DNA of 11,354 nucleotides from Pelotomaculum sp. (GCA_003489345.1 DNIT01000009.1:4552-15905); one strand, 5' to 3'; positions 1 through 6,391 are shown, counted from the first letter of the stretch. Made by a program: numbers and translations. The notes: a model not told the origin generated them from the sequence alone.

Positions 1-650
1 GCGAGGAACTGTTCGTTACCACTAAGGTATGGATCTCAAACGGCGGCTATGAGAAGGCCAAGGCTTCCATTGAGGAGTCCCTGCGTAAACTGCAGACCAG
101 TTATATTGACCTGCTGCTGATTCATCAGCCGTTCAACGACTACTATGGTACCTACCGCGCGATGGAAGAAGCCTATAAAGCTGGTAAAATCCGCGCCATC
201 GGTGTGTCCAACTTCTATCCTGACCGTCTGATTGATTTCTGCCAGTTTCAGGAGGTCGTCCCGGCTGTCAACCAGGTGGAAACACACCCCTTCCAGCAGC
301 AGAAAGCCGCGCACGAAATCATGAAAAAACATGGGGTGCAGCATGAATCCTGGGGTCCTTTCGCGGAAGGCCGCAAGAATATGTTCACAAACCCTGCCAT
401 CAAGGCAATCGGCGACAAGTACGGCAAGTCTGTCGCCCAGGTGATTCTGCGCTTCCTCATCCAGAGCGATGTGGTGGTGATCCCCAAATCGACCCATAAG
501 GAACGCATGATCGAAAACTTCAATGTGTTTGACTTTGCCCTGACTGCCGAAGACATGAACGCAATTGCCGCGCTGGACGAGGGTGAAAGCGCTTTCTTCT
601 CCCACTATGATCCGCAGACGGTGGAGTTTCTGACAAATCTGGGAAAGTGA
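1..650 (+). CDS. Aldo/keto reductase, 5' end outside window
   Basis: The reading frame is open from base 3 to the stop at 648-650, giving 215 visible residues; the N-terminus, including the catalytic Asp/Tyr pair, lies left of the window. Family marks seen are LFVTTKVW (the catalytic Lys), LLLIHQP (the catalytic His), GKIRAIGVSNF, NQVETHPF and VVIPKS near the cofactor-phosphate site. This pattern fits the AKR5-like 2,5-diketogluconate/methylglyoxal reductase group, cytosolic NADPH-dependent enzymes that reduce aldehydes and ketones. The actual substrate is unknown. It is the first visible gene of a same-strand run that includes an iron alcohol dehydrogenase and a MerR regulator. That composition recalls the yqhD-dkgA pairing of E. 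coli and suggests reactive-carbonyl detoxification, which is inference. The stop is 14 bases before the next start-like ATG, so co-transcription is likely. Confidence 0.93.
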   Translation, partial: EELFVTTKVWISNGGYEKAKASIEESLRKLQTSYIDLLLIHQPFNDYYGTYRAMEEAYKAGKIRAIGVSNFYPDRLIDFCQFQEVVPAVNQVETHPFQQQKAAHEIMKKHGVQHESWGPFAEGRKNMFTNPAIKAIGDKYGKSVAQVILRFLIQSDVVVIPKSTHKERMIENFNVFDFALTAEDMNAIAALDEGESAFFSHYDPQTVEFLTNLGK

Positions 651-664
651 GCGAGGTGCCTCCT

Positions 665-1055
665 ATGCCCATCACAGAGAATGCAAAAAATATCACGAAA
701 GAATGTTTCCAGGGTATGTGTCCAAGTTTTTGGAGACCGATCCTGAATTTATCGAATGCTTTGATACCCCATTGCCAACGTGACCTTTGAACCGGGTTGC
801 CGTAACAACTGGCATATCCGCCACAAGGGCGGACAGATTTTGCTCTGCACCGAGGGACGCGGCTGGTATCAGGCGTGGGGGGAGGACCCCCAGGAATTGC
901 ACCCCGGCGACGTTGTTAACATCCCGCCCGAGGTCAAGCACTGGCACGGCGCGGCAAAAGATAGCTGGTTTGCCCATCTGGCGGTCGAAGTTCCCGCCGA
1001 AGGCGCTTCCAACGGATGGCTGGAACCGGTGAATGAGAAGCTTATGGCAGGCTGA
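665..1055 (+). pseudogene. Broken carboxymuconolactone decarboxylase/cupin chimera
   Basis: The ATG at 665 gives MPITENAK, then the frame is lost at a six-A run (685-690). One added A would restore a continuous MPITENAKKYHERMFPG and then YVSKFLETDPEFIECFD, which resembles the start of carboxymuconolactone decarboxylase-like proteins. Near 763-773 the sequence jumps to another frame and becomes a cupin: IANVTFEPGCRNNWH, GGQILLCTEGRGWYQ, HPGDVVNIPPEVKHWHG, ending WLEPVNEKLMAG. The rest of the decarboxylase domain and the cupin N-terminus are missing, so an internal deletion is likely, either within a fusion gene or between two adjacent genes. The first cupin metal motif reads HIRH where HIHH is usual. 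The open cupin piece could in principle start at the GTG at 780 (91 residues), but no ribosome binding site precedes it. Two lesions make a functional product unlikely. Confidence 0.75.
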
Positions 1056-1075
1056 AATAATCGGGAGGTACGCCT

Positions 1076-1789
1076 ATGGATAGACCGTATATCATATGCC
1101 ACATGGTGACGTCGCTGGACGGAAAGGTCACCGGAGACTTTTTAGGGAAAAGTGCATACAGCGGACTCATTGAGGACTATTACAGAATACACCGGGAATA
1201 CGGCGCGGACGGTTTTCTCTGCGGCAGGGTGACGATGGAAGGCAGCTTTCCCCAGCCGCCCATTCAACAGACGGTGTACGACGGTCCACCCATGGCGCGG
1301 GAGGATTATATCGCGGAGAAGGCGGTGTTTTACGCGGTTGCCATCGACCCGCGAGGCAAACTTTGGTGGGGCGGCCGCGCCATTGCAGACACGGACGAAA
1401 GCTACGACGGCGCGCATATCATCGAGGTGCTGACACAGAGCGTTCCCGACGCCTTTCTGGCGCATTTGCGGGACAAGGGGGTTTCCTATCTCTTCGGCGG
1501 CAAAACCGAGCTGGACCTCGCTCTTGCCGCCCAAAAGCTCAAGCGGCTGTTCGGCATTGAAACGCTGCTGCTGGAGGGCGGCGGCATTGTCAACGGCTCC
1601 TTTTTGCAGGACGGTCTGATCGATGAAATCAGCCTTGTGGTAGTGCCCACAGCTGAGCCATCGGAAAAGGCGGTTCCGCTCTTTCAAACAGGCAAGTATC
1701 AAACCAGCGACACACCAGCAGCTTCCTTTCGACTGAAAGAAGCAAAAAAATTAGGCGACGGCGGCCTGTGGCTGACCTATCAAAAATAA
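1076..1789 (+). CDS. RibD C-terminal/dihydrofolate reductase-like reductase
   Basis: A 237-residue single-domain protein of the RibD_C (dihydrofolate reductase-like) superfamily, probably a cytosolic NADPH-dependent reductase. Evidence is the N-terminal MVTSLDGKVTG (about residues 10-20), the GADGFLCGRVTMEGS segment (43-57) and LLLEGGGIVNGSFLQDGLIDE (165-184), the last typical of nucleotide binding in RibD reductases. It lacks the deaminase half of true RibD, and no other riboflavin genes are nearby, so it is more likely a stand-alone paralogue of unknown substrate than a riboflavin enzyme. The start is fixed by GGGAGG at 1063-1068, seven bases before the ATG. It begins 20 bases after the cupin remnant and ends 19 bases before the alcohol dehydrogenase start, so it sits inside the same operon. 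The gene is intact although its upstream neighbour is broken. Confidence 0.88.
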   Translation: MDRPYIICHMVTSLDGKVTGDFLGKSAYSGLIEDYYRIHREYGADGFLCGRVTMEGSFPQPPIQQTVYDGPPMAREDYIAEKAVFYAVAIDPRGKLWWGGRAIADTDESYDGAHIIEVLTQSVPDAFLAHLRDKGVSYLFGGKTELDLALAAQKLKRLFGIETLLLEGGGIVNGSFLQDGLIDEISLVVVPTAEPSEKAVPLFQTGKYQTSDTPAASFRLKEAKKLGDGGLWLTYQK

Positions 1790-1808
1790 TCATGAAGGAG
1801 GCATTAAC

Positions 1809-2978
1809 ATGTACAATTTTATATTTCAAAACACAACCAGGATTTATTTCGGAGAAAACCAGCTGGGGCATTTAGGCGAAGAATTAAAGCAGTATGGCAC
1901 CCGTGTGCTGCTGACCTATGGCGGTGGTTCCATCAAAAGAATCAGCCTTTACGACAAGGTAATGGAGGAATTGAAAAAGGCCGGACTGAGTGTCTTTGAA
2001 CTGTCAGGCATTGAGCCCAATCCCCGCCACACCACCGTCAATAAGGGCGCGGAACTCTGCAAAAAGGAAAACATTGATGTCCTGCTTGCCGTCGGAGGCG
2101 GTTCTACCATCGACTGTACAAAGGTCATTGCCGCCGCAACCTTTTATGAAGGAGACAGCTGGGATCTGATGACGCATAAAGCGCCTGTTACCAAAGCGCT
2201 GCCGGTACTCACGGTATTAACACTGTCGGCCACCGGCTCGGAAATGGATTCGGGCGGCGTCATCAGCAATCTGGACACCAACGAGAAGTATGGTCTGCTG
2301 CATCCGCTGCTTCAGCCGAAGGTATCCTTCCTTGACCCTGCCAGCACCTATTCCGTCAGTGCCTTCCAAACTGCCTGCGGTAGTGCGGATATTCTGTCAC
2401 ACGTTTTTGATGTCTTTTATTTTACCTTTGCAGAGAAAATGGATATGATCGATCGTGTGATGGAGGAAGTGATAAAAACTGTTGTCAAATACGCTCCCAT
2501 TGCCGTAAAGGGACCGGAAAACTATGAAGCGCGGGCCAATCTCATGTGGGCTTCCTCTTGGGCGCTGAATGGATTTCTCCAAACTGGCGTCATTCAGGCT
2601 GCCAGCTGCCATGCTATGGAGCATGAACTCTCTGCTTTTTATGACATTACCCACGGCCTTGGCCTTGCCATTCTCACCCCCCGCTGGATGGAGTATATCT
2701 TGGATGAATCCACCGCACCGCAGTTTAAAAAATTTGGTGTTCATGTATTCGGAGTGGATGCGGCGCTTTCCGATATGGAAGGTGCGAAGCGAACTATCGC
2801 GTGCCTGAGCGATTTTCTGTTCAAAGAGCTAGGCCTGCAAAGCACCCTCACTGAAATCAATATTGATGATACAAACTTTAAGGTCATGGCGAAGAAAGCC
2901 TGCGGAGGTGATGTATTGCAGGGGTTTAAGCCCCTGACGCCGGAGGACGTGGAGAACATCTTCCGGATGTGCCTATAA
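1809..2978 (+). CDS. Iron-containing alcohol dehydrogenase, BdhA/YqhD-like
   Basis: A 389-residue group III alcohol dehydrogenase of the butanol dehydrogenase/YqhD branch, which reduces aldehydes to alcohols, usually with NADPH. The N-terminal half carries the dinucleotide fold with TYGGGSIKR (36-44) and VGGGSTIDCTK (95-105). The metal ligands expected from YqhD are present at matching spacing: D194 and H198 in SADILSH, H268 in CHAMEHEL, and H282 in THGLGLAI. Length is normal for the family and no lesion is seen. AAGGAGG at 1795-1801 sits seven bases before the ATG. It follows the RibD-C gene closely and is followed by another Shine-Dalgarno that now leads only to a remnant. Together with the upstream aldo/keto reductase and the downstream MerR gene, it is most likely an aldehyde-scavenging enzyme, though a fermentative role is possible. 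Confidence 0.95.
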   Translation: MYNFIFQNTTRIYFGENQLGHLGEELKQYGTRVLLTYGGGSIKRISLYDKVMEELKKAGLSVFELSGIEPNPRHTTVNKGAELCKKENIDVLLAVGGGSTIDCTKVIAAATFYEGDSWDLMTHKAPVTKALPVLTVLTLSATGSEMDSGGVISNLDTNEKYGLLHPLLQPKVSFLDPASTYSVSAFQTACGSADILSHVFDVFYFTFAEKMDMIDRVMEEVIKTVVKYAPIAVKGPENYEARANLMWASSWALNGFLQTGVIQAASCHAMEHELSAFYDITHGLGLAILTPRWMEYILDESTAPQFKKFGVHVFGVDAALSDMEGAKRTIACLSDFLFKELGLQSTLTEINIDDTNFKVMAKKACGGDVLQGFKPLTPEDVENIFRMCL

Positions 2979-2990
2979 GGAGGCGTAACA

Positions 2991-3161
2991 ATGAAAGGCG
3001 CTTGTGGGCGAGGTGCTGGAGCCCTGCCGCAATCAGGTTGTGATTGGTTTGTGCACCTCTCCATTGCAACCAATGCTCAGGCAGGCTCTGCCCAATAGCT
3101 GGAGCCGGTATCCGATGAAGAATACGACAAGCTGTCATATTTTTTCAGTGGCATTATTTAA
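2991..3161 (+). pseudogene. Chimeric remnant: aldo/keto reductase piece joined to cupin C-terminus
   Basis: A good Shine-Dalgarno (AAGGAGG, 2977-2983) leads to an ATG at 2991, but the frame stops after 35 codons at TAG 3096-3098. Two gene scraps are recognisable. From about 3001, in another frame, LVGEVLEPCRNQVVI resembles the aldo/keto reductase stretch before ATKFG. From 3042, DWFVHLSIATNAQAGSAQ-stop-LEPVSDEEYDKLS resembles the end of the cupins that finish ...WLEPVSDEEY. The stop falls exactly where Trp is expected (TGG to TAG). The junction is around GTGATTG (3040-3046). The cupin frame ends at TAA 3159-3161. I read this as a deletion fusion followed by decay. It lies between the alcohol dehydrogenase and the MerR promoter. 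The 35-residue peptide might be translated but has no evident function. Confidence 0.65.
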
Positions 3162-3167
3162 AAATTC

Positions 3168-3198
3168 TTGACTTGGAGTTGACTCCAAGTGTTACAAT
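3168..3198 (+). promoter_or_regulatory. MerR-type promoter and operator
   Basis: A -35 TTGACT (3168-3173) and a -10 TACAAT (3193-3198) are separated by 19 bp, the over-long spacing typical of promoters activated by MerR proteins through DNA untwisting. The spacer region contains a perfect palindrome, ACTTGGAGT-TG-ACTCCAAGT (3171-3190), the expected dimer site. It lies about 25 bases before the MerR start, so autoregulation is likely. No second copy of this palindrome is visible in the window. The promoter of the upstream reductase operon lies outside and may carry one. Confidence 0.9.
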
Positions 3199-3223
3199 GT
3201 CAAATGTCAGGGGGTGAGATTGG

Positions 3224-3610
3224 ATGATGATTGCTGAAGTGAGCAAAAAATTTAATCTTTCTCAGGATACACTCCGCTATTATGAACGCATCGGACTGAT
3301 TCCCGGGGTAAATCGCAATAAAAGCGGGATCAGGGACTATACGGAAGAAGACTGCAGGTGGATAGAATTCATCAAATGTATGCGCAACGCAGGTCTTCCG
3401 ATTGAAATATTGATTGAGTATGTTGGCCTGTTTCAACAGGGTGATGAAACCGTTGAGGCCAGAAAAGAACTTTTAATCGAGCAGCGTAATCAGCTGGTCG
3501 CAAGAATAGAAGATATGCGGGAAACACTGGAGCGCCTGAATTATAAAATTGAAAGATATGAACAGGCCGTCATCCCGGCAGAACACGAGTTAAAAAAATT
3601 AGAGGATTAG
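3224..3610 (+). CDS. MerR-family regulator, AdhR-like
   Basis: A 128-residue MerR regulator. The winged helix-turn-helix covers about residues 1-70 (EVSKKFNLSQDTLRYYERIGL, then GIRDYTEEDC), and a long coiled coil for dimerisation spans about 75-125. There is no C-terminal metal-binding loop, so it is not a classical metal sensor. Cys44 and Cys52 (FIKCMRNAG) lie in the first domain. In Bacillus subtilis AdhR a cysteine at position 52 is implicated in sensing carbonyl electrophiles, so the same mechanism is plausible here, given the neighbouring aldehyde reductases. GGGGTGAG at 3211-3218 precedes the ATG at 3224; the adjacent ATG at 3227 is an alternative start. Its own palindromic promoter lies just upstream. 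Target genes are inferred to include itself and the reductase operon. Confidence 0.92.
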   Translation: MMIAEVSKKFNLSQDTLRYYERIGLIPGVNRNKSGIRDYTEEDCRWIEFIKCMRNAGLPIEILIEYVGLFQQGDETVEARKELLIEQRNQLVARIEDMRETLERLNYKIERYEQAVIPAEHELKKLED

Positions 3611-3642
3611 GCATCCCATAAAAAAGTGTGTATCTCTCAGCT

Positions 3643-3816
3643 TCATGTTAAAGAAAAGAGCGTAATTACGACTTTTGCCCCGCTTCCGGGAATGTTCTCG
3701 GCCTGCATGGTGGCTGCGTCCCCATAAATCAGTCCCAGCACCGCGCTGATGTTTTGCAGGCCGAAGCCCAGCACCGATTGATCAGCCCGGGGATCGTTTG
3801 GCAGAGAGGACTGCCG
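3643..3816 (-). pseudogene. Histidine kinase C-terminal remnant
   Basis: Read on the minus strand and ending at TGA (3645-3643), about 50 codons encode LGFGLQNISAVLGLIYGDA, then ATMQAENIPGSGAKVVITLF. This matches the end of the HATPase domain of LytS/YesM-type sensor kinases (pattern GxGLxNxxxRLxxxYG...PGxGTxVxIxxP). The G-box and last strands are kept. The dimerisation domain, the N- and F-boxes and the sensor region are absent. There is no start or ribosome binding site in this frame. The upstream boundary (about 3800-3828) is approximate because the family is poorly conserved there. It abuts the ABC ATPase fragment in another frame, so both are probably the ends of a large deletion that removed the sequence between them. 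Confidence 0.65.
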
Positions 3817-3827
3817 CGGAAAAACCG

Positions 3828-3914
3828 CTGAAAATCTACGCCTGTCAACACAGGGGTGTTTTTATAGGATTTTTTCAACCGTTGTACCGAAATGGTGATT
3901 TTATTTTGTGACAT
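3828..3914 (-). pseudogene. ABC transporter ATPase, N-terminal remnant
   Basis: From the ATG at 3914 the minus strand encodes MSQNKITISVQRLKKSYKN followed by TPVLTGVDFQ. This is the first strand pair of an ABC ATPase, before the Walker A motif. After about 29 codons the similarity ends; the frame stays open to 3729 (61 codons in all) but turns into an out-of-frame reading of the kinase remnant. Walker A, the signature motif and Walker B are missing, so no ATPase activity is possible. A Shine-Dalgarno (AGAGGAG, minus strand, about 3924-3930) overlaps the stop of the XRE-pentapeptide gene, and the ATG lies 13 bases downstream. It was therefore once the second gene of that operon. Confidence 0.7.
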
Positions 3915-3927
3915 AAGCTTTTCTCCT

Positions 3928-4827
3928 CTATGGTGTGAACAATGTGATACCGGTCAAATCCGCTTTTCCGTTTTTCAAAAACGCACAGGTCATCTTATCC
4001 GCTTGGCAGTCAATAAACCGAATCCGCTTCAGGTTCTTATTTTTGAAGAAAGTGTCAATAAGCGTTGCATTCTGGAATGTCACCCTGGAAAATTCACAGT
4101 TTTCAAAAGAGCAGCCTTTCCATGTGCCGTCGAAAACGATATCGGCAAACTGTGTGGTATAAAAGGCGGTACGGTTCCACACCGCGCCTGTCATTGTATT
4201 TTTCAGCAAGGCACTGGATTTGATGACCGCTCCCGTAAAATCAGCGCCGGAGAAATCGCAGCCTTTGATATGGCTTGATGAAAATTCAACTTCCTTTAGC
4301 GAACAGCCTCTAAATAGACTGTTTACTAAATTGGAACTTTGAATGCGGCTATTACTGATGTCGGAATTTGAGAAATCACAACTATCCACATTGTTGCTTT
4401 TGAGCAGAAGTCCCGACATCTCCGCACCGATAAAAAGGCAGCGCTGCATGTTGGAAGAGCTGAATTTTTCCTGTAGATTTTTCAATCCGGAAAAGTCCGC
4501 GTCCACCCAGTTTCCGCATGACATGTCCCAGCCAAGCCTTTTCTCCTGCTTTGCGGATGGCAATTCGGCTGATGGCGCAACCGGAGAATTGCTGGATGAT
4601 TTTTCGCTGCTTGCCGATTGGAAGCTCTCTGAAAAATAGTTAAGGTCAACACCCAGAATTTCCGCGAGCCGGTTAAACGTAATGATATCCGGCATGGATT
4701 CTCCGCGTTCCCACTTTCCGACTGCTTGTGAACTGACGGATAACCGTTGCGCAAGCTGGGCTTGAGATAAATTCTTCTCTTTGCGAGCTTCTGAAATTTT
4801 GTTTCCGATCATGATTGAAGTTAACAT
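3928..4827 (-). CDS. XRE helix-turn-helix regulator with pentapeptide repeats
   Basis: A 299-residue protein with two parts. Residues about 7-62 form an XRE/Cro-type DNA-binding domain (ISEARKEKNLSQAQLAQRLS, then SSQAVGKWERGESMPD). A Ser-rich linker (about 66-95) leads to a pentapeptide-repeat right-handed beta-helix (about 105-295), visible as a five-residue periodicity such as CDFSNSDISNSRIQSSNL and CDFSGADFTGAV. Such helices act as interaction or DNA-mimic surfaces in other families; the role here is unknown. I chose the start at 4827 because AAGGAGAGG lies nine bases before it. A longer open frame exists to 4953, but those codons overlap the likely promoter. An intact ABC transporter probably once followed it, so it may have controlled an export or self-protection operon. 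A palindrome over its promoter suggests autoregulation. Confidence 0.88.
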   Translation of the reverse strand: MLTSIMIGNKISEARKEKNLSQAQLAQRLSVSSQAVGKWERGESMPDIITFNRLAEILGVDLNYFSESFQSASSEKSSSNSPVAPSAELPSAKQEKRLGWDMSCGNWVDADFSGLKNLQEKFSSSNMQRCLFIGAEMSGLLLKSNNVDSCDFSNSDISNSRIQSSNLVNSLFRGCSLKEVEFSSSHIKGCDFSGADFTGAVIKSSALLKNTMTGAVWNRTAFYTTQFADIVFDGTWKGCSFENCEFSRVTFQNATLIDTFFKNKNLKRIRFIDCQADKMTCAFLKNGKADLTGITLFTP

Positions 4828-4924
4828 GGCGGGTACCCTCTCCTTATGGGATTTTGTCGACGTTGTTATTTTATCCATATTGATATTGCATTTCAACATT
4901 AAACATAAAACCATTAGTTGTTTT

Positions 4925-4970
4925 TTGACTATATTTAGTTGTATTATAGTCAACTATTCGTTGTTTTCAA
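4925..4970 (-). promoter_or_regulatory. Promoter and palindromic operator of the XRE-pentapeptide gene
   Basis: On the minus strand TTGAAA (4970-4965) and TATAAT (4948-4943) are separated by 16 bp, a good sigma-A promoter for the gene starting at 4827. A perfect inverted repeat, TTGACTATA-N11-TATAGTCAA (4925-4953), covers the -10 box and the start region. TAGTTG also recurs at 4915-4920 and 4936-4941, 21 bases apart. This arrangement suits repression by the XRE protein itself, which is inference. Confidence 0.7.
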
Positions 4971-5106
4971 GGTAAGTGCGTGACCCACCGTTTTTTGTTT
5001 GCCTATGTTGTAGGATTAAAATATTGAGCGAAGAAAAGCAGCTTATCTTTAGAGACTGGTATACGCCAGAATAGAGTATAGAAATATACACTTCAAGCTA
5101 AGCCGC

Positions 5107-5144
5107 TTGCACTGTTCGCGATATGGATGTATGCTAACAGCATA
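5107..5144 (+). promoter_or_regulatory. Promoter with palindrome over -10
   Basis: TTGCAC (5107-5112) and TATGCT (5130-5135) are 17 bp apart, a plausible sigma-A promoter for the small helix-turn-helix gene. The -10 box is one arm of a perfect inverted repeat, TATGCT-AAC-AGCATA (5130-5144), which could be an operator for one of the two regulators encoded downstream. The rest of 4975-5106 shows no gene. Confidence 0.5.
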
Positions 5145-5164
5145 GGGTTAGAGAGGTTATGAAA

Positions 5165-5353
5165 ATGGATTATATGACCGCAAGAGAAGCATCTAAAAAA
5201 TGGGACATTACCCAGCGCCGCGTACAGGTACTCTGTAACCAAGGCAAGGTACGCGGAGCTGTTCGATTCGGGAATACTTGGGCGATACCAAAAGACGCTG
5301 TGAAGCCGAAAGATGGAAGATATAAAACAAGTAAACAGGAGAGAAAAGTTTGA
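5165..5353 (+). CDS. Small helix-turn-helix DNA-binding protein
   Basis: A 62-residue protein, MDYMTAREASKKWDITQRRV followed by QVLCNQGKVRGAVRFGNTWA and IPKDAVKPKDGR. This pattern (helix-turn-helix, then a wing with G-x-x-W-x-I-P) is that of excisionase/MerR-like single-domain DNA-binding proteins common in Clostridia (HTH_17-like). Its target is unknown. An upstream ATG at 5159 is only two bases from GAGAGG (5151-5156), while the ATG at 5165 has eight-base spacing and is preferred. The 3' end overlaps the TTG start of the MmyB-like regulator by four bases (TTGA), which suggests translational coupling and a joint role. It lacks the recombinase neighbour expected for an excisionase. Confidence 0.8.
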   Translation: MDYMTAREASKKWDITQRRVQVLCNQGKVRGAVRFGNTWAIPKDAVKPKDGRYKTSKQERKV

Positions 5354-6180
5354 ATAATAGCGACTCATCAAAAGCACTTGGTCAATTTTTGAAGTCACGA
5401 AGAGAACGCCTGCAGCCAGAAAAAGTTGGCATCACAGATACGTCAAGACGAAGGACGCCTGGATTGCGTAGAGAAGAAGTTGCTTATATGGCTAATATAA
5501 GCGTCACGTATTATACATGGTTGGAACAGGGCCGGGATGTTAAGCCTTCCCAAGAAATTTTACAGAATATTGGAACAGCCTTACAATTGGATAAAGATGA
5601 GCTCATGCACTTAATTGATTTATCGGAGATAGGCAGCTTACGCTCCCAAGAAGATATTGATGAGGATGAAGAAGAAGACAGCACTTCTTTGTATGCAGCT
5701 GTTGAACAATTAAACTATCCTTCTTTTATTATTAATGATAGTACAGAGGTACTCGCTTGGAACAGGGCGGCGGAGTTGATTATCTCTGACTTCAATGCCT
5801 GGCCGAAAGAAGAACGTTTTATGTTGAACATTATTTTTTCCGATGAAAAAATCAAAGAGCAAATGGTGAACCGCGATGAATTTATCTCATATAGCGTAGC
5901 GGTATTTCGCGGGGTATGCGGTCGTCATCCGGAGCATCCGGAATATCTGGAGAGAGCTGAATGGCTTTGCGAAAAATACGCAGCATTTAAATCTTTATGG
6001 GAGCAGCATGACGTACGGCAAAAGAGGATTACCTGCGGAATTTTTCAACACCCGGAGGTCGGTTTGCTGGAATTTCAAGCACATTCTTTATCAATTGATG
6101 GCAATCCAACCTTACACTGGAGCATCTATACGCCTTATACTATGGAAACAGAGGAAAAGTTATTATCATTACTGGCCTAA
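5350..6180 (+). CDS. XRE-family regulator with MmyB-like ligand-binding domain
   Basis: A 276-residue transcription factor. The N-terminal helix-turn-helix carries the MmyB-family signature RRRTPGLRREEVA (33-45) and YYTWLEQGRDVKPS (54-67). After an acidic linker (DEDEEEDS, about 104-111) comes the MmyB-like ligand-binding domain (about 112-276, with PSFIINDSTEVLAWNRAAE and GLLEFQAHSLSID). In this family the domain is thought to bind a hydrophobic or fatty-acid-like ligand. Such regulators commonly stand next to short-chain dehydrogenases and control them, as may be the case here. The start is TTG at 5350 with AGGAGA (5337-5342) seven bases upstream, and it overlaps the stop of the preceding gene. 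It is the last gene before a strong terminator. Confidence 0.92.
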   Translation: MNNSDSSKALGQFLKSRRERLQPEKVGITDTSRRRTPGLRREEVAYMANISVTYYTWLEQGRDVKPSQEILQNIGTALQLDKDELMHLIDLSEIGSLRSQEDIDEDEEEDSTSLYAAVEQLNYPSFIINDSTEVLAWNRAAELIISDFNAWPKEERFMLNIIFSDEKIKEQMVNRDEFISYSVAVFRGVCGRHPEHPEYLERAEWLCEKYAAFKSLWEQHDVRQKRITCGIFQHPEVGLLEFQAHSLSIDGNPTLHWSIYTPYTMETEEKLLSLLA

Positions 6181-6213
6181 GCATTAAAAATTTGTGATGC
6201 TATTTTTATAAAG

Positions 6214-6268
6214 TCCATGAAACGCAACAAGCTATAATCTAGCTTTGGCATGGTTTCATGGATTTTTT
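6214..6268 (+). terminator. Intrinsic terminator after the MmyB-like gene
   Basis: A 10-bp stem TCCATGAAAC/GTTTCATGGA (6214-6223 and 6253-6262) is followed by six T. The large loop contains a second hairpin AAGCTA/TAGCTT (6229-6234 and 6240-6245). It separates the regulator pair from the dehydrogenase gene. Confidence 0.85.
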
Positions 6269-6288
6269 GTATATTTTATATAAATCCC

Positions 6289-6359
6289 GCTTATAAGCTG
6301 GTAATCCTATTACTAGCATAAACATACTGTGGCTAACGATCATTACTAAGTACTATAAT
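6289..6359 (+). promoter_or_regulatory. Palindromes and -10 box before the short-chain dehydrogenase
   Basis: A perfect 10-bp palindrome GCTTATAAGC (6289-6298) overlaps a 21-bp inverted repeat GCTGGTAAT-CCT-ATTACTAGC with one mismatch (6297-6317). About 40 bases further is TATAAT (6354-6359), the likely -10; no good -35 is visible, as is common for activator-dependent promoters. The palindromes are candidate sites for the MmyB-like regulator, which is inference. Confidence 0.5.
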
Positions 6360-6391
6360 TTAGAAAAACTGTATAAAAAGGAGGAGTTCTC

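Noticed and set aside
3892..4278. A 128-codon plus-strand frame opposite the pentapeptide-repeat gene
   Set aside because: It is the complement of the repeat-coding region, and the minus-strand frame has the clear XRE and pentapeptide features.
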